DNA of 64,000 bases from Immersiella caudata (Eukaryota; Ascomycota; Sordariomycetes; Sordariales; Lasiosphaeriaceae), in assembly GCA_030512335.1 (NCBI GenBank), contig JAULSU010000003.1:5642001-5706000 (forward strand), read 5' to 3'. The notes beneath the pieces were generated by a model, which saw only the letters and a program-made list of their open reading frames with translations, was not told the DNA's origin and did not search any database. Positions 21,585 to 33,100 of this stretch are shown in pieces. Position 1 is the stretch's first letter, and the number at the start of each line of letters is the position of its first letter. The position numbers and the translations under genes were made by a program.

Positions 21585-22955
21585 CTACCTGAAATGTTCA
21601 TCTGCAGCCAACTTTGAGTCCCACAGGTTAGGGTATTCCACCGCAAAGAACAGACAGAACAAGAAGGGAATTATCTGTCTAGGCACCCTGAGATAGTCTT
21701 GAAGACCATTGTCTGAGCGTGGGGACCCCATGCCTACTGCATCGCAAAACACGGTTGCTGAAACGCCGGTACAAACGATCGTGGAGAAACCAACCACCAA
21801 CAACACCTCAAGGTTTCGATATTGCCTCCGGTACTCGGTTTTAGCCCTTGTCTTGAGAGCCCCATCGACATTCGACTCCACTTGGATATCGAAGATGGTA
21901 CGTCCCGGTGCGCCCCGAACCTTTCCCAATACTTTGATGGCGACCCAGCCAATCTTTGCCACCTGGTGGTGTGAGTGTGCAACAGGTACATGGTTGTCGA
22001 GGAGTTGAGCCGCACCAACATGTGGGGCTAACCGTTCGACACAAAGCAAAACTCCTGAGAGTCTGGGGCCAAGCTTGGCTCGGCCCAAAGTAGAATGGCA
22101 AGTCGTGTGTCGGTTTCGTTTAGAAATCCCGGGCGCTCGTTCCACTTGATCTTCTCGAGCAGGGCGGCAACCGTCTCCCTTTGACCGATAGAAAGCATAA
22201 ACGCAGCTTTCCTTCCGAGTATATCTGCTAGTGGGACCAGGTTGTCCTCCAGAGAGTAGTCCGCGTAGCTCTCATTCCCATCTTTGAAATGGTAAGCCTG
22301 AAGGCGTATTCCGTCAGGGAGGTCGAAAAAGCGTACTGGGCGGCTATCACAGACGTTGTGAGATGTCCCGCAGACTTTCTTTCGTTGAATTTTCTCATCA
22401 CAACCCTTGTTGAGCTCGCTGGCTACCACCTGCGCGGTCGCTGATGAGCCTCAGAGATACTGATCCGCAGATAGCTTCCGCAGCCAGACTTGGTAACTTC
22501 AATGCACACCATCGAGGTCGGACCGGATCCCCGGAAACGTTGAGGGCCAAGGATCATTTTGTTTCCATGCGAATTTATCGAGCGTACAGAGAGGCTCAGC
22601 GAAGCGCGACCACCGCCGATCACGTTTGTCGAGTTAGCACCGCCAGCGCTGAACGGGGTAATGGACACATCGCTGGCGAACTCGTCTGGCGAAGCGGGCG
22701 TACAATCCGCGGTAGCCAAACTGGGACGACGATGCAACACGTGTCGATCCAAGCGAAGTCCAGCCAACCCTGGCGGGCCCGGGTGCAGGTGGCCTTGATT
22801 TTGCGGAAGCTGGCACTGCGTTCATTTCGGGCTGGGCTGTTGAACTCGGCAAAAGTGATTTCGTCTTCGCCCCATGTGTGCGATAGGATGGCGTATGGCG
22901 GCGGCTTTGTGGGAAAGTATTTGAGCGTTAGGGTCTCGCAGTCAACGAGGCGCAT
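21585..22955 (-). pseudogene. Truncated HET-domain gene with unrecognised C-terminal part
   Basis: From the ATG at 22955 the first 75 residues are a clean HET N-terminus (VDCETLTLKYF, YAILSHTWGEDEITF, FAWIDTCCI). At about 22731 HET similarity stops abruptly in mid-domain, and the frame ends at about 22620. The next frames (22767-22423, 22429-22028, 22145-21585) read protein-like: a Ser/Gly stretch, a helical region, and two hydrophobic helices near the end. They need frame changes that I cannot explain by convincing introns. It is most simply a HET gene broken by an internal deletion; an intact gene with unseen introns is possible. Confidence 0.5.
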
Positions 22956-23497
22956 GGCCTCGAACTATGGGATGATGGAGGGCAGCCTTCTTTTATGAGA
23001 TGATTGGTGATTGAGGTGAAAAGAGCAAATTTGAGGCAGGCTCTGTTGCCTGGCAAGAGGCAGTTAGCTGCCTGAGGTGCCAAGCCGGCAGGAGCCCCGC
23101 CACCCCTGCAAAGCGCTGACTCTGATTGGTTAGGTGGAGGAGGACCCGCTGAGCTGAACATTTAATCGTCCTTGCTCGTGCTGCTCACCGTCACCTTCAG
23201 CTCTTCCCTCGTCACCTCCTCTGTGTCCACATTCGGAACCGCTACGCTGTCTCACCACAAGATCCGGAGAACCGCCGAGGATGGCAAGATGGAATGCCGC
23301 GGGGCTTGCAGTCAACATGCAGGTGCCATTGGATGAGCTCGGCCCCCTTCGCGTTATCATGGCTGAGCGAGAGGAAATAAGCACACTCTTGAAGTGGGGG
23401 TGCTTGGAGATTCCCCGCATTCCGTAATCTCACAATCCCCTCATGTCGCTTGACCTTATGGCTATCGACCCACTTCGCTACAATACCAGTTTGTGAG
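22956..23497. other. Intergenic between divergent genes
   Basis: Lies between the truncated HET gene and LaeA-like gene 2. It contains a sequence module (23080-23157) that recurs at 28026. One short plus frame ending near 23430 (DELGPLRVIMAEREEIST) looks protein-like but has no support. Confidence 0.35.
23080..23157. repeat. Dispersed upstream module, copy 1
   Basis: Begins CCAAGCCGGCAGGAG, contains GACTCTGATTGG (inverse CCAAT) and ends near GCTGAGCTGA. The same order of blocks occurs at 28026-28099. Both lie upstream of minus-strand genes. Confidence 0.55.
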
Positions 23498-24481
23498 ATG
23501 GCGGACCCGTCCAAGGAGCCGCAGGCCGATGTTGCCATCGAGATCGACAGCACGATCAAAGCCAGCGACTCATACGTCGACGATCAGCTTTCAGCATTCG
23601 CAACCTCTCTCGGCTCCAGCGTGCTCGACTATCCCACCGAACACGGCCGTCGCTACCACGCATATCGAGCAGGCTCCTACCCCATGCCCAATGACGAAGC
23701 CGAGCAGGAACGTCTGGACATGACCCATCACCTAGCCGTCCTGGGAACCGGAGACAAGCTGTTTCTCTCCCCGATCAGCGAACCAAAGCGGATTCTCGAC
23801 ATTGGCACCGGGACCGGAGTCTGGGCCGTCGAGATGGCAAGTCTCTTTCCCGACGCACAAATCCTCGGCAACGACCTCTCGGCCATTTCTCCACGATGGG
23901 TTCCCCCCAAAGTTGAATTTGAGATTGACGATGTCGAGAGCGCGTGGGTTCACACAAAACCATTCAACTTCATCTTCAGCAGGTACATGGCCGGAAGCAT
24001 CCTGGATTGGCCCAAGTATGTTAAAACCGTTTATGACAACCTGTCTCCTGACGGTTGGGCCGAATTCCAGGACTACGACGGACGGTGGATGTCCGACGAC
24101 GGCTCACTGAGAGAAGATGGCGCTGTTTGGCGCTGGATCGATGGTCTTATCACAGCGGGCGAGAGTCTGGGGCGCGACCCTAAACCCGGGCCGAAGTTGG
24201 AAGGGTGGGTAAAGGAAGCCGGGTTCAAAAATGTTGTGTGCCAAAAGTTCAAGTTTCCTATCGGGCCGTGGCCGAAAGACGCTCATTTGAAGACGGTCGG
24301 GCTGTGGAATATCACCCAGGTGCTGGATGGACTGGAGGGCTTTTCGTTGCAGCTCTACTGCCGTGTGCTGGGTTGGCCCGAGGAAGAGGTCCGCGAAATG
24401 CTGACAAAGGTTCGTCAGGACCTGAAAAGCGGAACCATTCGGGCTTATATCGAGTATTATGTGGTCTATGGTCAAAAGTAA
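23498..24481 (+). CDS. LaeA-like SAM-dependent methyltransferase 2
   Basis: Predicted 327 aa, single exon. The frame is open 48 bp further 5', but the ATG at 23498 starts the family-like N-terminus. Landmarks: VLDYPTEHGRRYHAYRAG, SAM motif I ILDIGTGTGVWAVEMAS (residues about 89-105), PRWVPPKVEFEIDDVES, and a C-terminal YIEYYVVYGQK that is the canonical family end. It lies divergent to a truncated HET gene. A methyl acceptor cannot be inferred. It is a clear paralogue of the genes at 5.7 kb and 61 kb but not a recent duplicate, since N-termini and intron content differ. Confidence 0.85.
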   Translation: MADPSKEPQADVAIEIDSTIKASDSYVDDQLSAFATSLGSSVLDYPTEHGRRYHAYRAGSYPMPNDEAEQERLDMTHHLAVLGTGDKLFLSPISEPKRILDIGTGTGVWAVEMASLFPDAQILGNDLSAISPRWVPPKVEFEIDDVESAWVHTKPFNFIFSRYMAGSILDWPKYVKTVYDNLSPDGWAEFQDYDGRWMSDDGSLREDGAVWRWIDGLITAGESLGRDPKPGPKLEGWVKEAGFKNVVCQKFKFPIGPWPKDAHLKTVGLWNITQVLDGLEGFSLQLYCRVLGWPEEEVREMLTKVRQDLKSGTIRAYIEYYVVYGQK

Positions 24482-24678
24482 GCAGTGTGGTTACGTGCTT
24501 GCCGCACTGCTACTATTGTGAAGTGTGAGGCCAAACTGCGGCCGCCTTCGGCATTTATTCATGTCGTTCACGCATCAAGTTGCAGATTGAAGCAGGGTGG
24601 AGTGATCTACCTAACTATGTTACATTTATCAAAGGTCGCCGATGGTGGCTTCCATGCTAGGTACTGTGCGCAGAGGCG
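24482..24678. other. 3' flank of LaeA-like gene 2
   Basis: Short intergenic stretch; nothing recognised. Confidence 0.3.
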
Positions 24679-25185
24679 CTATGCTGCTGCTACCAGGAGA
24701 GCTTGGGGCTTCGCATCCAAACGTTCAAGAGTATCCGGGCTGGGCTGTGAGCTGAGGAAGCGGTACGTGAGCTCCATTTTCGCTTTTTTCAAGTTCCATC
24801 TCCGTCTGCATCGGGGCAACCCGTTATTTGCTCTCTGTCTACCTATTGCAAGCGTCGTTGTTTGACTTGATAGCGAAAAAACCTTGATGGCAAATACAAG
24901 CAGAGTGAAAACAGTGATGGTGAGTTGGGACTGCCACGCCTGAAGAAGCGACGCGAAGCTGTAAACGACGTAAATCTGGCCAAGACTGCTATCTCCACTT
25001 GCTGACCACGGAGCCCAAGCGGCCCAGGCGAAAGGTTGATAACCCATGGTGTGGTGTGGGGTGTTGTGCGAATTGGGAGCCGCCTGCACCGGGCTTACGC
25101 CAGTCAAGTTAGTTTGTAGGGCCATAGCAGAGAATGGCAACGATGAGGTTGAAGAGAATGAGTGGCCAAGAGACATCATGGACAT
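24679..25185 (-). CDS. Unrecognised protein with one membrane-like helix
   Basis: ATG at 25185, 168 aa. One hydrophobic segment (LTITVFTLLVFAIKVF, about residues 90-105) is followed by a basic patch, an anchor-like arrangement. No family recognised. It could be a decayed anchored enzyme or a chance frame. Confidence 0.25.
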   Translation of the reverse strand: MSMMSLGHSFSSTSSLPFSAMALQTNLTGVSPVQAAPNSHNTPHHTMGYQPFAWAAWAPWSASGDSSLGQIYVVYSFASLLQAWQSQLTITVFTLLVFAIKVFSLSSQTTTLAIGRQRANNGLPRCRRRWNLKKAKMELTYRFLSSQPSPDTLERLDAKPQALLVAAA

Positions 25186-25684
25186 TTAAGTAGAAACAGA
25201 ATGGCTTGCATGCCATGTTTGCTCCAACGAGTTTCCTGTTAGATGCGGGACAAAAGGCCTGTCGCGAGATGGGACAAAACCGCCCTAACAGACCAAGCTT
25301 TTAAAACGGGACAAAGCTGTGATCAACAAGGACCGACCCATTAATTATGCAAATGGAAAAGAGTTGCTGTCGCTCCCAAAGTTGCCGGTATTGGTTGGGA
25401 ATGCCGAGGAGAGCCAAATCCTTTCAGCAAGACAGGCGTTTGTATCCACGGCACCGTCACCATCGCCATCCCCACGCTTTGGCCATGGTGGGCAGGTTTC
25501 CCATTGAACGAACTGGGGGAATAGATGCTCGACTCTCAGGCTCTACCTTCCAATGCTCGCCTGATACTGGGGTTTGACACGCAATTCTTCTCATACCTGG
25601 TAAACAGAGATACAGCCAAGACGCCATCCCCATCCCCAACCCGGATTCCTCGCAAGCAACAAACATCAGCCGCAAAAGTCGTCC
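25186..25684. other. Intergenic
   Basis: AT-richer stretch around 25200-25380 followed by the 3' flank of the MYND-SET gene. No gene recognised. Confidence 0.35.
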
Positions 25685-27591
25685 TCAATTATCAACCTCC
25701 ATCCACAACCACTTCTCAAATCCGCTCTCATCCAGCTCCGGCACCTTCACATGCCGCCTCATCTCAACCGCATTCCTCATCTTTGCCGCGGTAGGGCTGT
25801 CCTCTCCCTCAGCAACGCAACGTGCCTCCCAGGTCCTCTGCGCAAACACCTTGGCCCTGCGCTCATCCTCAAAATGCACCGCGAGCTGGTACGCATCGTA
25901 GTACGTCCGCGCGACGTGGGCATCCTGGATGCCCTCCTCGTGGAACAAGTCCAGAACCGAGCGGACCAGACCCAGCGCCTGTTCTTTCCATCTTACGCCT
26001 TCGCCCCACAAGACCATTGGAATTTGCGCATCTAGCTCCTGGATTGTGCACAGTCGCGCATTGCTTATCTCGCGCTGCGCACGCGGAAGGGAGCAAAGCT
26101 CGCAGGTGCAGGTGAACTTGAAGGTAGCGCTCAGGTGCTGCTGCCGCTCCTCGTACGGGCCCGTGGTGGGCAGGTAGCAGATGGTGATTTCTTCGTCCTG
26201 CTCGATGTCGCGCAGGGCGTGGATGGTGAGACGCCCGATCTTCTCGTTCCATGTGTTTTGCGCATTGTGTCGGCACGAGTGGTTGATGCGTGACGCGATG
26301 GGGAAGAGGCCGCCGGAGCGGGAGTCGGAGCCCAGGGGAAGGACGTTGGTCCGCGCGATGCCCATGGCCGCGCTGTGCTTGGTGCCGTGGATGTTGGTGA
26401 GGCTGAAGAACTCGCGCTGCTGCGATGGATCGAGACGTGAGACTTCGTTCACGACGATGGCGTCAACCGCGCTGATGTTGGGGTTGTCCCGGGGAATGCG
26501 GAAGAGCGGCACCTCGGAGAGAATTCGTGTCCCTTGAGGAATCTTGGCGGTGGCTACCATCCCCTTTCCTTTGGAGGGAATGGGTTGGATGTCGTACACT
26601 CTGTCTGCTTGGGAGTCGTTCATCGAGGTAGACGGTCCCTCCCCCGTCTTGGAGGTCATGGCAGTCTCTTCCGCCGCCCGACTTGCACCCGAGTCATTCC
26701 CAATCGACAACGTCGCCAACCTTTCCATGGCTTCAGCTGTGCCTGCGCTTCTCACAATGGGCTCGTGGAGGGGAAACTCGATGAAATGTTCGAACCGGTC
26801 CCAGTCCATCAGGAACATGGCTTGCAGACCGTTCTCTCTGATCAAATTGCAATCACGCTTGTGACCCTTGCTCTGCCATCCAGTTGTCTGACAGGACTAA
26901 GAGAAATAGACACGTTAGCTGCAGGGTTGGTAGCAGTTTGACTGGTGGCTGACCTTGTTGCAGTACCAAAACATGCCGCAGCGGGCACACTTCTGGAGGT
27001 CGACCCTCTTTTCGTCGCAGCCGTGGCAGGTTCTTCCACCTGTCTGCCAGGTTGAGTAGCGGCCAACTTTGTCGCTGAGCGACAACAATTCGTTCAACGA
27101 CGCCGGAACAATCTGCAAGGCAATTAGCACCCCCTTGGCCGACAACCCAAGAAAGTGTTTGGGCAAAAAAAATTAAAATAAAATTAAATTAAAATGTTTT
27201 TTTTTAAAAAAAATGGTAAACACACCTTGCAAAGACTCTCCTCCTCCAGACGAATCCCAGTCGTCATATCAAGGAAGAAATGCTGGTCCGCGTACAAAAT
27301 CATAACCGTGAACCCCTTCCGGGCCTGATACACAAACTCCTCCCCTCTATCGTCGGTGTAGAACGCAACCGGAACCACAGCACCTTGTTTGTCCCGGACG
27401 ATGAGCCGCAAGCGAATGAAGATTTCAACCTCGGAAATCTCGGCAAGGAAGCACCAATGTCTGGATGGCTGGTACTCAAAGGGGCCGGAACTCTCGTGAA
27501 AAGAGAGGTCGATGCCATACTCCTCGGGGAGTTTGGTAAACGGCGGAAATGTGGCCTCGTTGCGGAGGTTCGTGTACTTTTGGGCAGGCAT
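25685..27591 (-). CDS. MYND zinc finger - SET domain protein (SMYD-like)
   Basis: Predicted 578 aa in three exons: 27591-27226, 27112-26954, 26896-25685. The start is the only in-frame ATG near the 5' end (27591). Exon 2 carries the first MYND zinc ligands (CHGCDEKRVDLQKCARC and WYCNK). Exon 3 completes it (SCQ, then W-x3-GHKRDC). Splicing of the 57-bp intron (26897-26953) is therefore required for the finger. A SET domain follows from about residue 290: GKGMVATAKIPQGTRIL, the catalytic-core ASRINHSC, EEITICYL, and a post-SET Cys cluster (CTCELC). Such proteins methylate lysines of histones or other proteins. The N-terminal about 150 residues are unlike known domains. Intron 1 (27113-27225) is unusually A/T-rich. 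Confidence 0.85.
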
Positions 27592-28025
27592 CGCGCCGGT
27601 GTTCAACGCGACGGGCCTGAATCAAAAGATGCAGTGTGCTGGACGAGGATTCTGGGAGGGACGTTGGGACAAGAGCTACAAAGAAGCAGGGAAAGTGGAG
27701 GGGAGAGGACTCGGAGAGGGTGGGAAAAGCTGCTTCAAGTGCTTCTTGGGCACCAACAAGACCTGCCTGCCCGAGGCCGGGGTCGCTCGCTGCGGTAGGC
27801 CTCGACGCTTGTGGGTTGTTACACTATGTGTGCTGGAAGCCAGTGGACGATTCCTGTCGTTGATTGAAGGCCTTGACTGGAGTGGACAGGAACACTGAGA
27901 CCATAGGGATTCCATGGGGACCCGGACAATGGATCAATGATCAGTTTGTTTGTCAAGCGGTCAGGAGCAAAAACGGCTGCAGCCTCCCGTATGCTGCCGA
28001 AGAGTCGAAGCTGCTTGAGTTGGTA

Positions 28026-28099
28026 CCAAGCCGGCAGGAGGCGGGAAACCCACTGCGCATTTGACTCTCATTGGTGGAGCGCAAGACGAGCTGAGCTGA
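28026..28099. repeat. Dispersed upstream module, copy 2
   Basis: Same block order as 23080-23157: CCAAGCCGGCAGGAG, GACTCTCATTGGT, then GAGCTGAGCTGA. Lies about 435 bp upstream of the MYND-SET start. Confidence 0.55.
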
Positions 28100-28486
28100 T
28101 CGAGGTGTGCGATATGCCTCACGGCGCTTGGCTGCAGATGCTAAACCGCCTCCCTTTGACTCCAACTGCAAACGCCGTCAAGAGTGCCGTCAAGTGAGCA
28201 AACGATGAGTCGCAGAAAATTGAGCAGAATTTGGGAATTAGGTGCTATCGTTTGCTGCAAGGAAACCGACCCCCAACCCACAAGTCCAAACTGGCCCCTG
28301 ACTGTGGCAGCCGCCCTGCCCCTCGGTGTCTTTCATGTTGAAGATCAAATTTCAACCTTTCAAATCGCAAACTCAAAGTCCCCTCACTGCATTCTCCGCA
28401 CAAGCAACAAACTTCCTCAAAGTAGTAGCCTCCATGTACTCATCCTTCCCCAACTTGCACCCAAACACCACCTCCAGCTCCCGCGC

Positions 28487-28492
<6 letters not shown>

Positions 28493-28548
<56 letters not shown>
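28493..28548. repeat. (CAT)n microsatellite
   Basis: About 18 perfect CAT/ATC triplets. Likely length-polymorphic. Confidence 0.95.
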
Positions 28549-28616
28549 ACGAGCCAATCCCAGGTCAGCCATGGTTGAGTCACACTCCGCCTCTGTGACA
28601 TCAAACCCTTAGACGG

Positions 28617-29702
28617 ATGATGCAAGGCCGAACACCCTTGATTATGGTCGACTCCTTCACATTCCTTGGCTCCGGCTTCTTGTTGTTCTCCTTCATTACA
28701 TCCACGTCCCTGCTCTCACTCACTTCCTCCCTGACACGCCCAACCGGCCGGGTAACAGCAGGCTCTCTCACCAAAGACTCGCCCGTCCTCTTCCTCACCC
28801 TCGCGTCGGAGATCTACGAGCGGATGAAAGACGTCGAACTCGTCTCGACCACCATCAAGTCGGCAAGCAACTGGAGCTACTCAGCTGCAGCCTACAGCAG
28901 AACCAATCTCCGCATTGTCGGCGACGCGGGGTGCTTCATCGACCAGTACTTTAGCTCCTTGGTGCATCTCGGTCTCGCCGGCGCCCTCACCGCCGCCATG
29001 ACCATCCAGGCCGCGCGCACTGGCGGCGATGTCAGCGAGTATGACGCTGCCAAGTGGCACATGATCAAGATCGCCGAGAGCTGCTCTCGTTTCCTGCTGG
29101 TCGTCATGACAGCGCTGAAGCAGATTCGCAAGGGCGACGAGAGCTGGTCATCACCGACTTAGACGAGGATGGACTCGACTGCGCCTTCAGCTTCCTCCTC
29201 CCCGATCATCCAAGACATCGCCGCCGCGGGCGTGGATGGAAAGCTCACTCAAGGACTTGTCTCCAAGTCGCTTGACTTTTGCTTCCACGCCTTCGAGAAG
29301 GTCACCCCTGATCCGCGCATGGCTGTTCTGACCAAGCTGGAGATCATCAAGGCGGACCCTAAAGCCGAGACCAAGGAAGATTTTCCAGGTTAGAGAAGCT
29401 GACGGAGGATGACCTGGCCATCTTGCGCACGGAAGGTGAAATGGAACATTAAGAACCTTTTGGATGATGTCGTTGAGGGTTATGTCACAGTGGACGACCC
29501 ACTGGTCACTGAGATTACAGCAAACCTACATTGGAGGACAGACCGCTATATGGGTGAAACGCACGCAGCTACACCGTGAAGTATGCCGGGAAGGACCAAT
29601 GCTGTGAGGAGTACGGAATTACTCCAGATATGTTTGAGAGCGTGCCTGAGGCTGTACTGGAAAGTGAAGAACCTGGATCTTCCACTTTTGCCGGATTATG
29701 AG
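28617..29702 (+). pseudogene. Broken gene of unknown family
   Basis: From the ATG at 28617 a frame reads a hydrophobic N-terminus and then a helical region (LASEIYERMKDVELVSTTIK, FIDQYFSSLVHLGLAGAL) until TAG at 29160-29162. The same frame continues in protein-like sequence (VTPDPRMAVLTKLEIIKADP) to a second stop near 29391. Two further shifts lead to LLDDVVEGYVTVDDPLVTE (about 29455-29510) and KYAGKDQCCEEYGITPDMF (about 29580-29636), ending at a TGA near 29700. The sequence of protein-like blocks argues for one gene carrying stops and frameshifts. I do not recognise the family. Confidence 0.45.
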
Positions 29703-30173
29703 GGGCTTTGATGTTCTGTAGCGGCGTGATGGGCGCGAGGGATCGTGAAGCATTCGAGCAGACGGAGGCAAGGGGCGAAGGATGGAAAGCGCGAGAGCCT
29801 GAGAGAAGGTGAGTGGTTGGTGAAGAAAGGGATAGTAGCGGTTTAGTTGGGGAACATGGTCCCGGGAGCCGGATTCTCTTTGTGGTGGAGCCGAGGGGTG
29901 AGCCCGCGCTTGCAAAGTTGGAGAGTCCGGTGAAAGACTCTCGCCGTCGGTAGCAGATCTGCGTCGTGTCCGATTCTGCCGTGTGGGTGGTGTCTGGTTG
30001 TAGCATTTGGATTTTGCCGTACAAACGCGCTTGCCTCGCACGCAGCAGGACAGCACCGGGGACGATTGGGTGGCTCTGCGCGACGAAAGATGACCCAACA
30101 AGGTGGAATTACTAGATTTACTTGTTACCATACAACCCCCCCCCCCCCCCCCCCCCCCCCTCCCCCTGATTGC
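29703..30173. other. Intergenic with C25 tract
   Basis: The C25 homopolymer (30136-30160) lies 13 bp past the stop codon of the minus-strand secreted-protein gene, so it would fall in that gene's 3' UTR, as poly-G in the mRNA. No gene otherwise. Confidence 0.5.
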
Positions 30174-33100
30174 TTACTCCTCCTCCTCCTCCTCCTCCTC
30201 CCACCATCCGTCCTCCAGCTCCCACTCCTCCCAGTTCTCGTCGCCGCCGTCGTTGCCGACATAGTCATCTTCCTCATCAAACACGGCAGCCTGCAGCAGG
30301 AAGGGGCCGCACTCGGTGACGGTGCCGCCCGTGATGGAGTACTTGAGGTCGGGGCTCAGGAGCGTCTCGATGCCGTTGTCGGGGTGGTTGGCCAGGAACA
30401 GCCTGGAGCCCTTGGTCTCGTCGTCGTAGTTGCACAGGACCAGGTAGAAGATGTTGCCGTCGGGGTCGACAGCGGCGTAAGAGTAGTCCGGGTCGGCGAC
30501 GTCGGAGCCGAGGTCGGAGCGCACCAGGACCACGATGGCGGCGCCCACGGGGAGGTCGGTCTCGTCCTCGGAGCGCAGCCGGCTGACGCCCGTGGCGTTC
30601 ATGGCGTCGGTGTCGTAGTGCAGCAGACGCTGCGCGCCGTCGGCCACGAGGATGTCGTCGCCGCCGCGGCTCATCCACAGCTCGCTGCAGCCCGGGTTCT
30701 CGGCCGATTCGTCAAAGGCTGCGCCGTAGACGTTGCCGTTGGAGCACGACACCAGCATGCCCGTGACGCCCTGGTCGACCAGCATCGAGTACTCAAAGCC
30801 CGCCGAGTCGTTGTACGGCCGGTACGGGATGCTGCCGAGCTCGTACGAGACGATCGACGACGCGTTGGCGCTCTTGATCTTGGTCGTCACGTCAATGACC
30901 CTGGCTGCAGCGGTGCTGCTGGGACTGGCAGCAGCCGACGATGCCGACTGCGTCGTGCTGTCGGCCTGCCGCCCGGCGAGATACTTGTGCTCGGCCTGCC
31001 GCTTGGACGCCGCGGGGGCGCCGATCTGGATGCACTTCTGGGCAATGGGCTGGTCCTTGGTGTCAAAGAGCGAGATTTCGGCCACGTCGAAGACGTTGAC
31101 GTAGAGCCTGTTCTTCCACGAGACCTGGCAGCTGATGCCCTGGCAGCCGTTGGCCGAGCTGAGGCCGCCCTTGAAGCCCCCCGAGCCCTCGAGCCCGATG
31201 CTGGCGGCGATCTGGGCCACGCCCTTGATGCTCGGCTCGTCGATGATGCCGAGGCTCTTGTCGAACGAGGCGATCTTGATGCCGCACTTGAGGCTGATGG
31301 GCAGGCCCAGGGACGCGCTCAGCATGAGCTCGCCCTCGGCCTGCAGCACGGGCGTGAAGTAGGGCGTCCAGTTCTGGCTGCCCGTCTTCTTGTGGTCCAC
31401 GACGTCAAAGGTGACCTCGGCGCTCTGCAGCCCCATCTCGGCGCCCACCAGCAGCCGGCCGTTGGCGGCCGCCTCGAGCACGACCTTTGCGCCCACGCCG
31501 ACCATGGGCCCGATGGTGGCCACGCCCCACGACAGGCCCGGCAGGCCCAGCTCAAACAGGCTGACCTGGAACGTCTGCTCCAGCTTGATCTGCGCGTCGA
31601 TGCCCAGCTTGAGCGCGAGCTTGGCGTCCATGGTGACCTTGATGTGGCCCTCGGTGAACTTGAAGCCCTCAAAGGTGGTCCACTTGACCTTGCCCGCGAG
31701 CTTGGCCGAGCCCGTCACGCCGCAGTCGACGCAAAAGATGTTTAGGTGCGCGCCCAGCTTCTGGTCTTCGGGCGTGCCAAAGGCCTTGAGCAGCACCGAG
31801 TTGCCCCACGGCGAGTCGATCTGCTTGGCCGACGGATCCTTCAGCCGGTTGGCGGGGGAGTCGGGCGTGGCCGGGTTCGGGATGGTGAACTTGATGTCCG
31901 TGTTGATGCTGCCCTCGATCCGCCCGATCTTTTTGATGTCGTCGACCACCTTGCCGGCCGCCGCCACCGTCTTGCCGTCGATGCAGAGGAAGGGCAAGAC
32001 GCAGGTGGCGCGACGGCTCAGCGTGCTCCTAGTCCCGTTGGGGTTGGGGGTGCGAACCAGGGCGCGGCGCCGCAGCCAGTCGTAATCGCCGTATTCGGAA
32101 CCATCCGACGGGACCCCGTCATCGTTGATCTCAGGGGCCAGCGTCTGGATGAAGTCGACGTACTCTTCGGGCAGGTCCGTCCAGCCGTGGTGCTCATCCA
32201 GGTCATAGTCAAAGTCAGGACCCAGGCAGGCGGTGGGGAGGCCATACTTTGTATCGGCAGGGGGGATGCACGTCGGCTCCGGCTCCTCGATGACGGCTGA
32301 CGACTCCGGGGGGGGCGCCGAGGAGGACGCCGAGGGGGACACTACAGACCCAGAGGAGAACGCTGAGGAGAACGCTGAGGACGCCGAGGAGAACGCCGAG
32401 GAGAACGCTGAGGAGGACGCCGAGACTGACGGTCCCGAGGGGAACACTGAAGACCCCGAGGAGAACGCTGAGGAGGAGGAGGAGGACGCCGAGGCTGACG
32501 GTCCCGAGGGGGACACGGAAGAGGACACCGATGGAGACGCTGTGACACTATAGCTAAAGGACCAGGAAGGGCCGGTGGGAGTCCCCGACGCCGTCTCGAC
32601 TGTCTCGCACGAGGTGGCACCAGGGCCACCAACAGGCGGCGGGCGCGGCTTGGGAGGCTTCCACCATCCCCACTCCGTCTCGCCCCCGGAGGTGACGTCC
32701 TCGGGTCGGCACGGCTTGCCGCCGGCGATAACCATCAGCTCGCCGTCTTTGAATACCAGGTCAACGGCGCGGACGCGGAAAAAGCACCGTTCGCCCTTGG
32801 CATGGTCGCCGCAGCCGGCGATGAAGGCGATCAGGATGAGCTCGTCCTCGAGCACCCACGTCTTGAGCGCGTGGTTGTACGCCTCGCGTGACCGAAACGC
32901 AATCACCAGGCCGCCGCCGCTGTACTCGACCCTCTTGACATGATGGCAGTGGTCGAGGTTGACCGAGGGCTTGGTGAAGAAGTGGGTCAAGAAGGCGAAA
33001 TATCCGGGCTTGGAGGGGTCTGGAACGAGCCGTGTCAGCTAGTTAGTTGCCTGGCCATTCAGGGCTGGGCATGGGTGGAATAATACGCACCAGAGACGCC

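Larger units (their letters stand above)
27592..28616. other. Intergenic with upstream module and CAT repeat
   Basis: Includes the promoter side of the MYND-SET gene, the dispersed module at 28026 and a CAT microsatellite at 28493. Frames through the microsatellite encode poly-His or poly-Ile and are not trustworthy. Confidence 0.35.

Noticed and set aside
28184..28612. Proteins with poly-His or poly-Ile from the CAT repeat
   Set aside because: All three frames stay open across a pure trinucleotide repeat, so openness is not evidence of coding. There is no other support.
30066..31745. 559-aa open frame on the plus strand
   Set aside because: It lies antisense to the secreted-protein gene, whose minus frame has a signal peptide, Cys pairs and a supported intron. 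The plus frame is Val/Ala/Gly/Arg-rich as expected of a GC-rich shadow.
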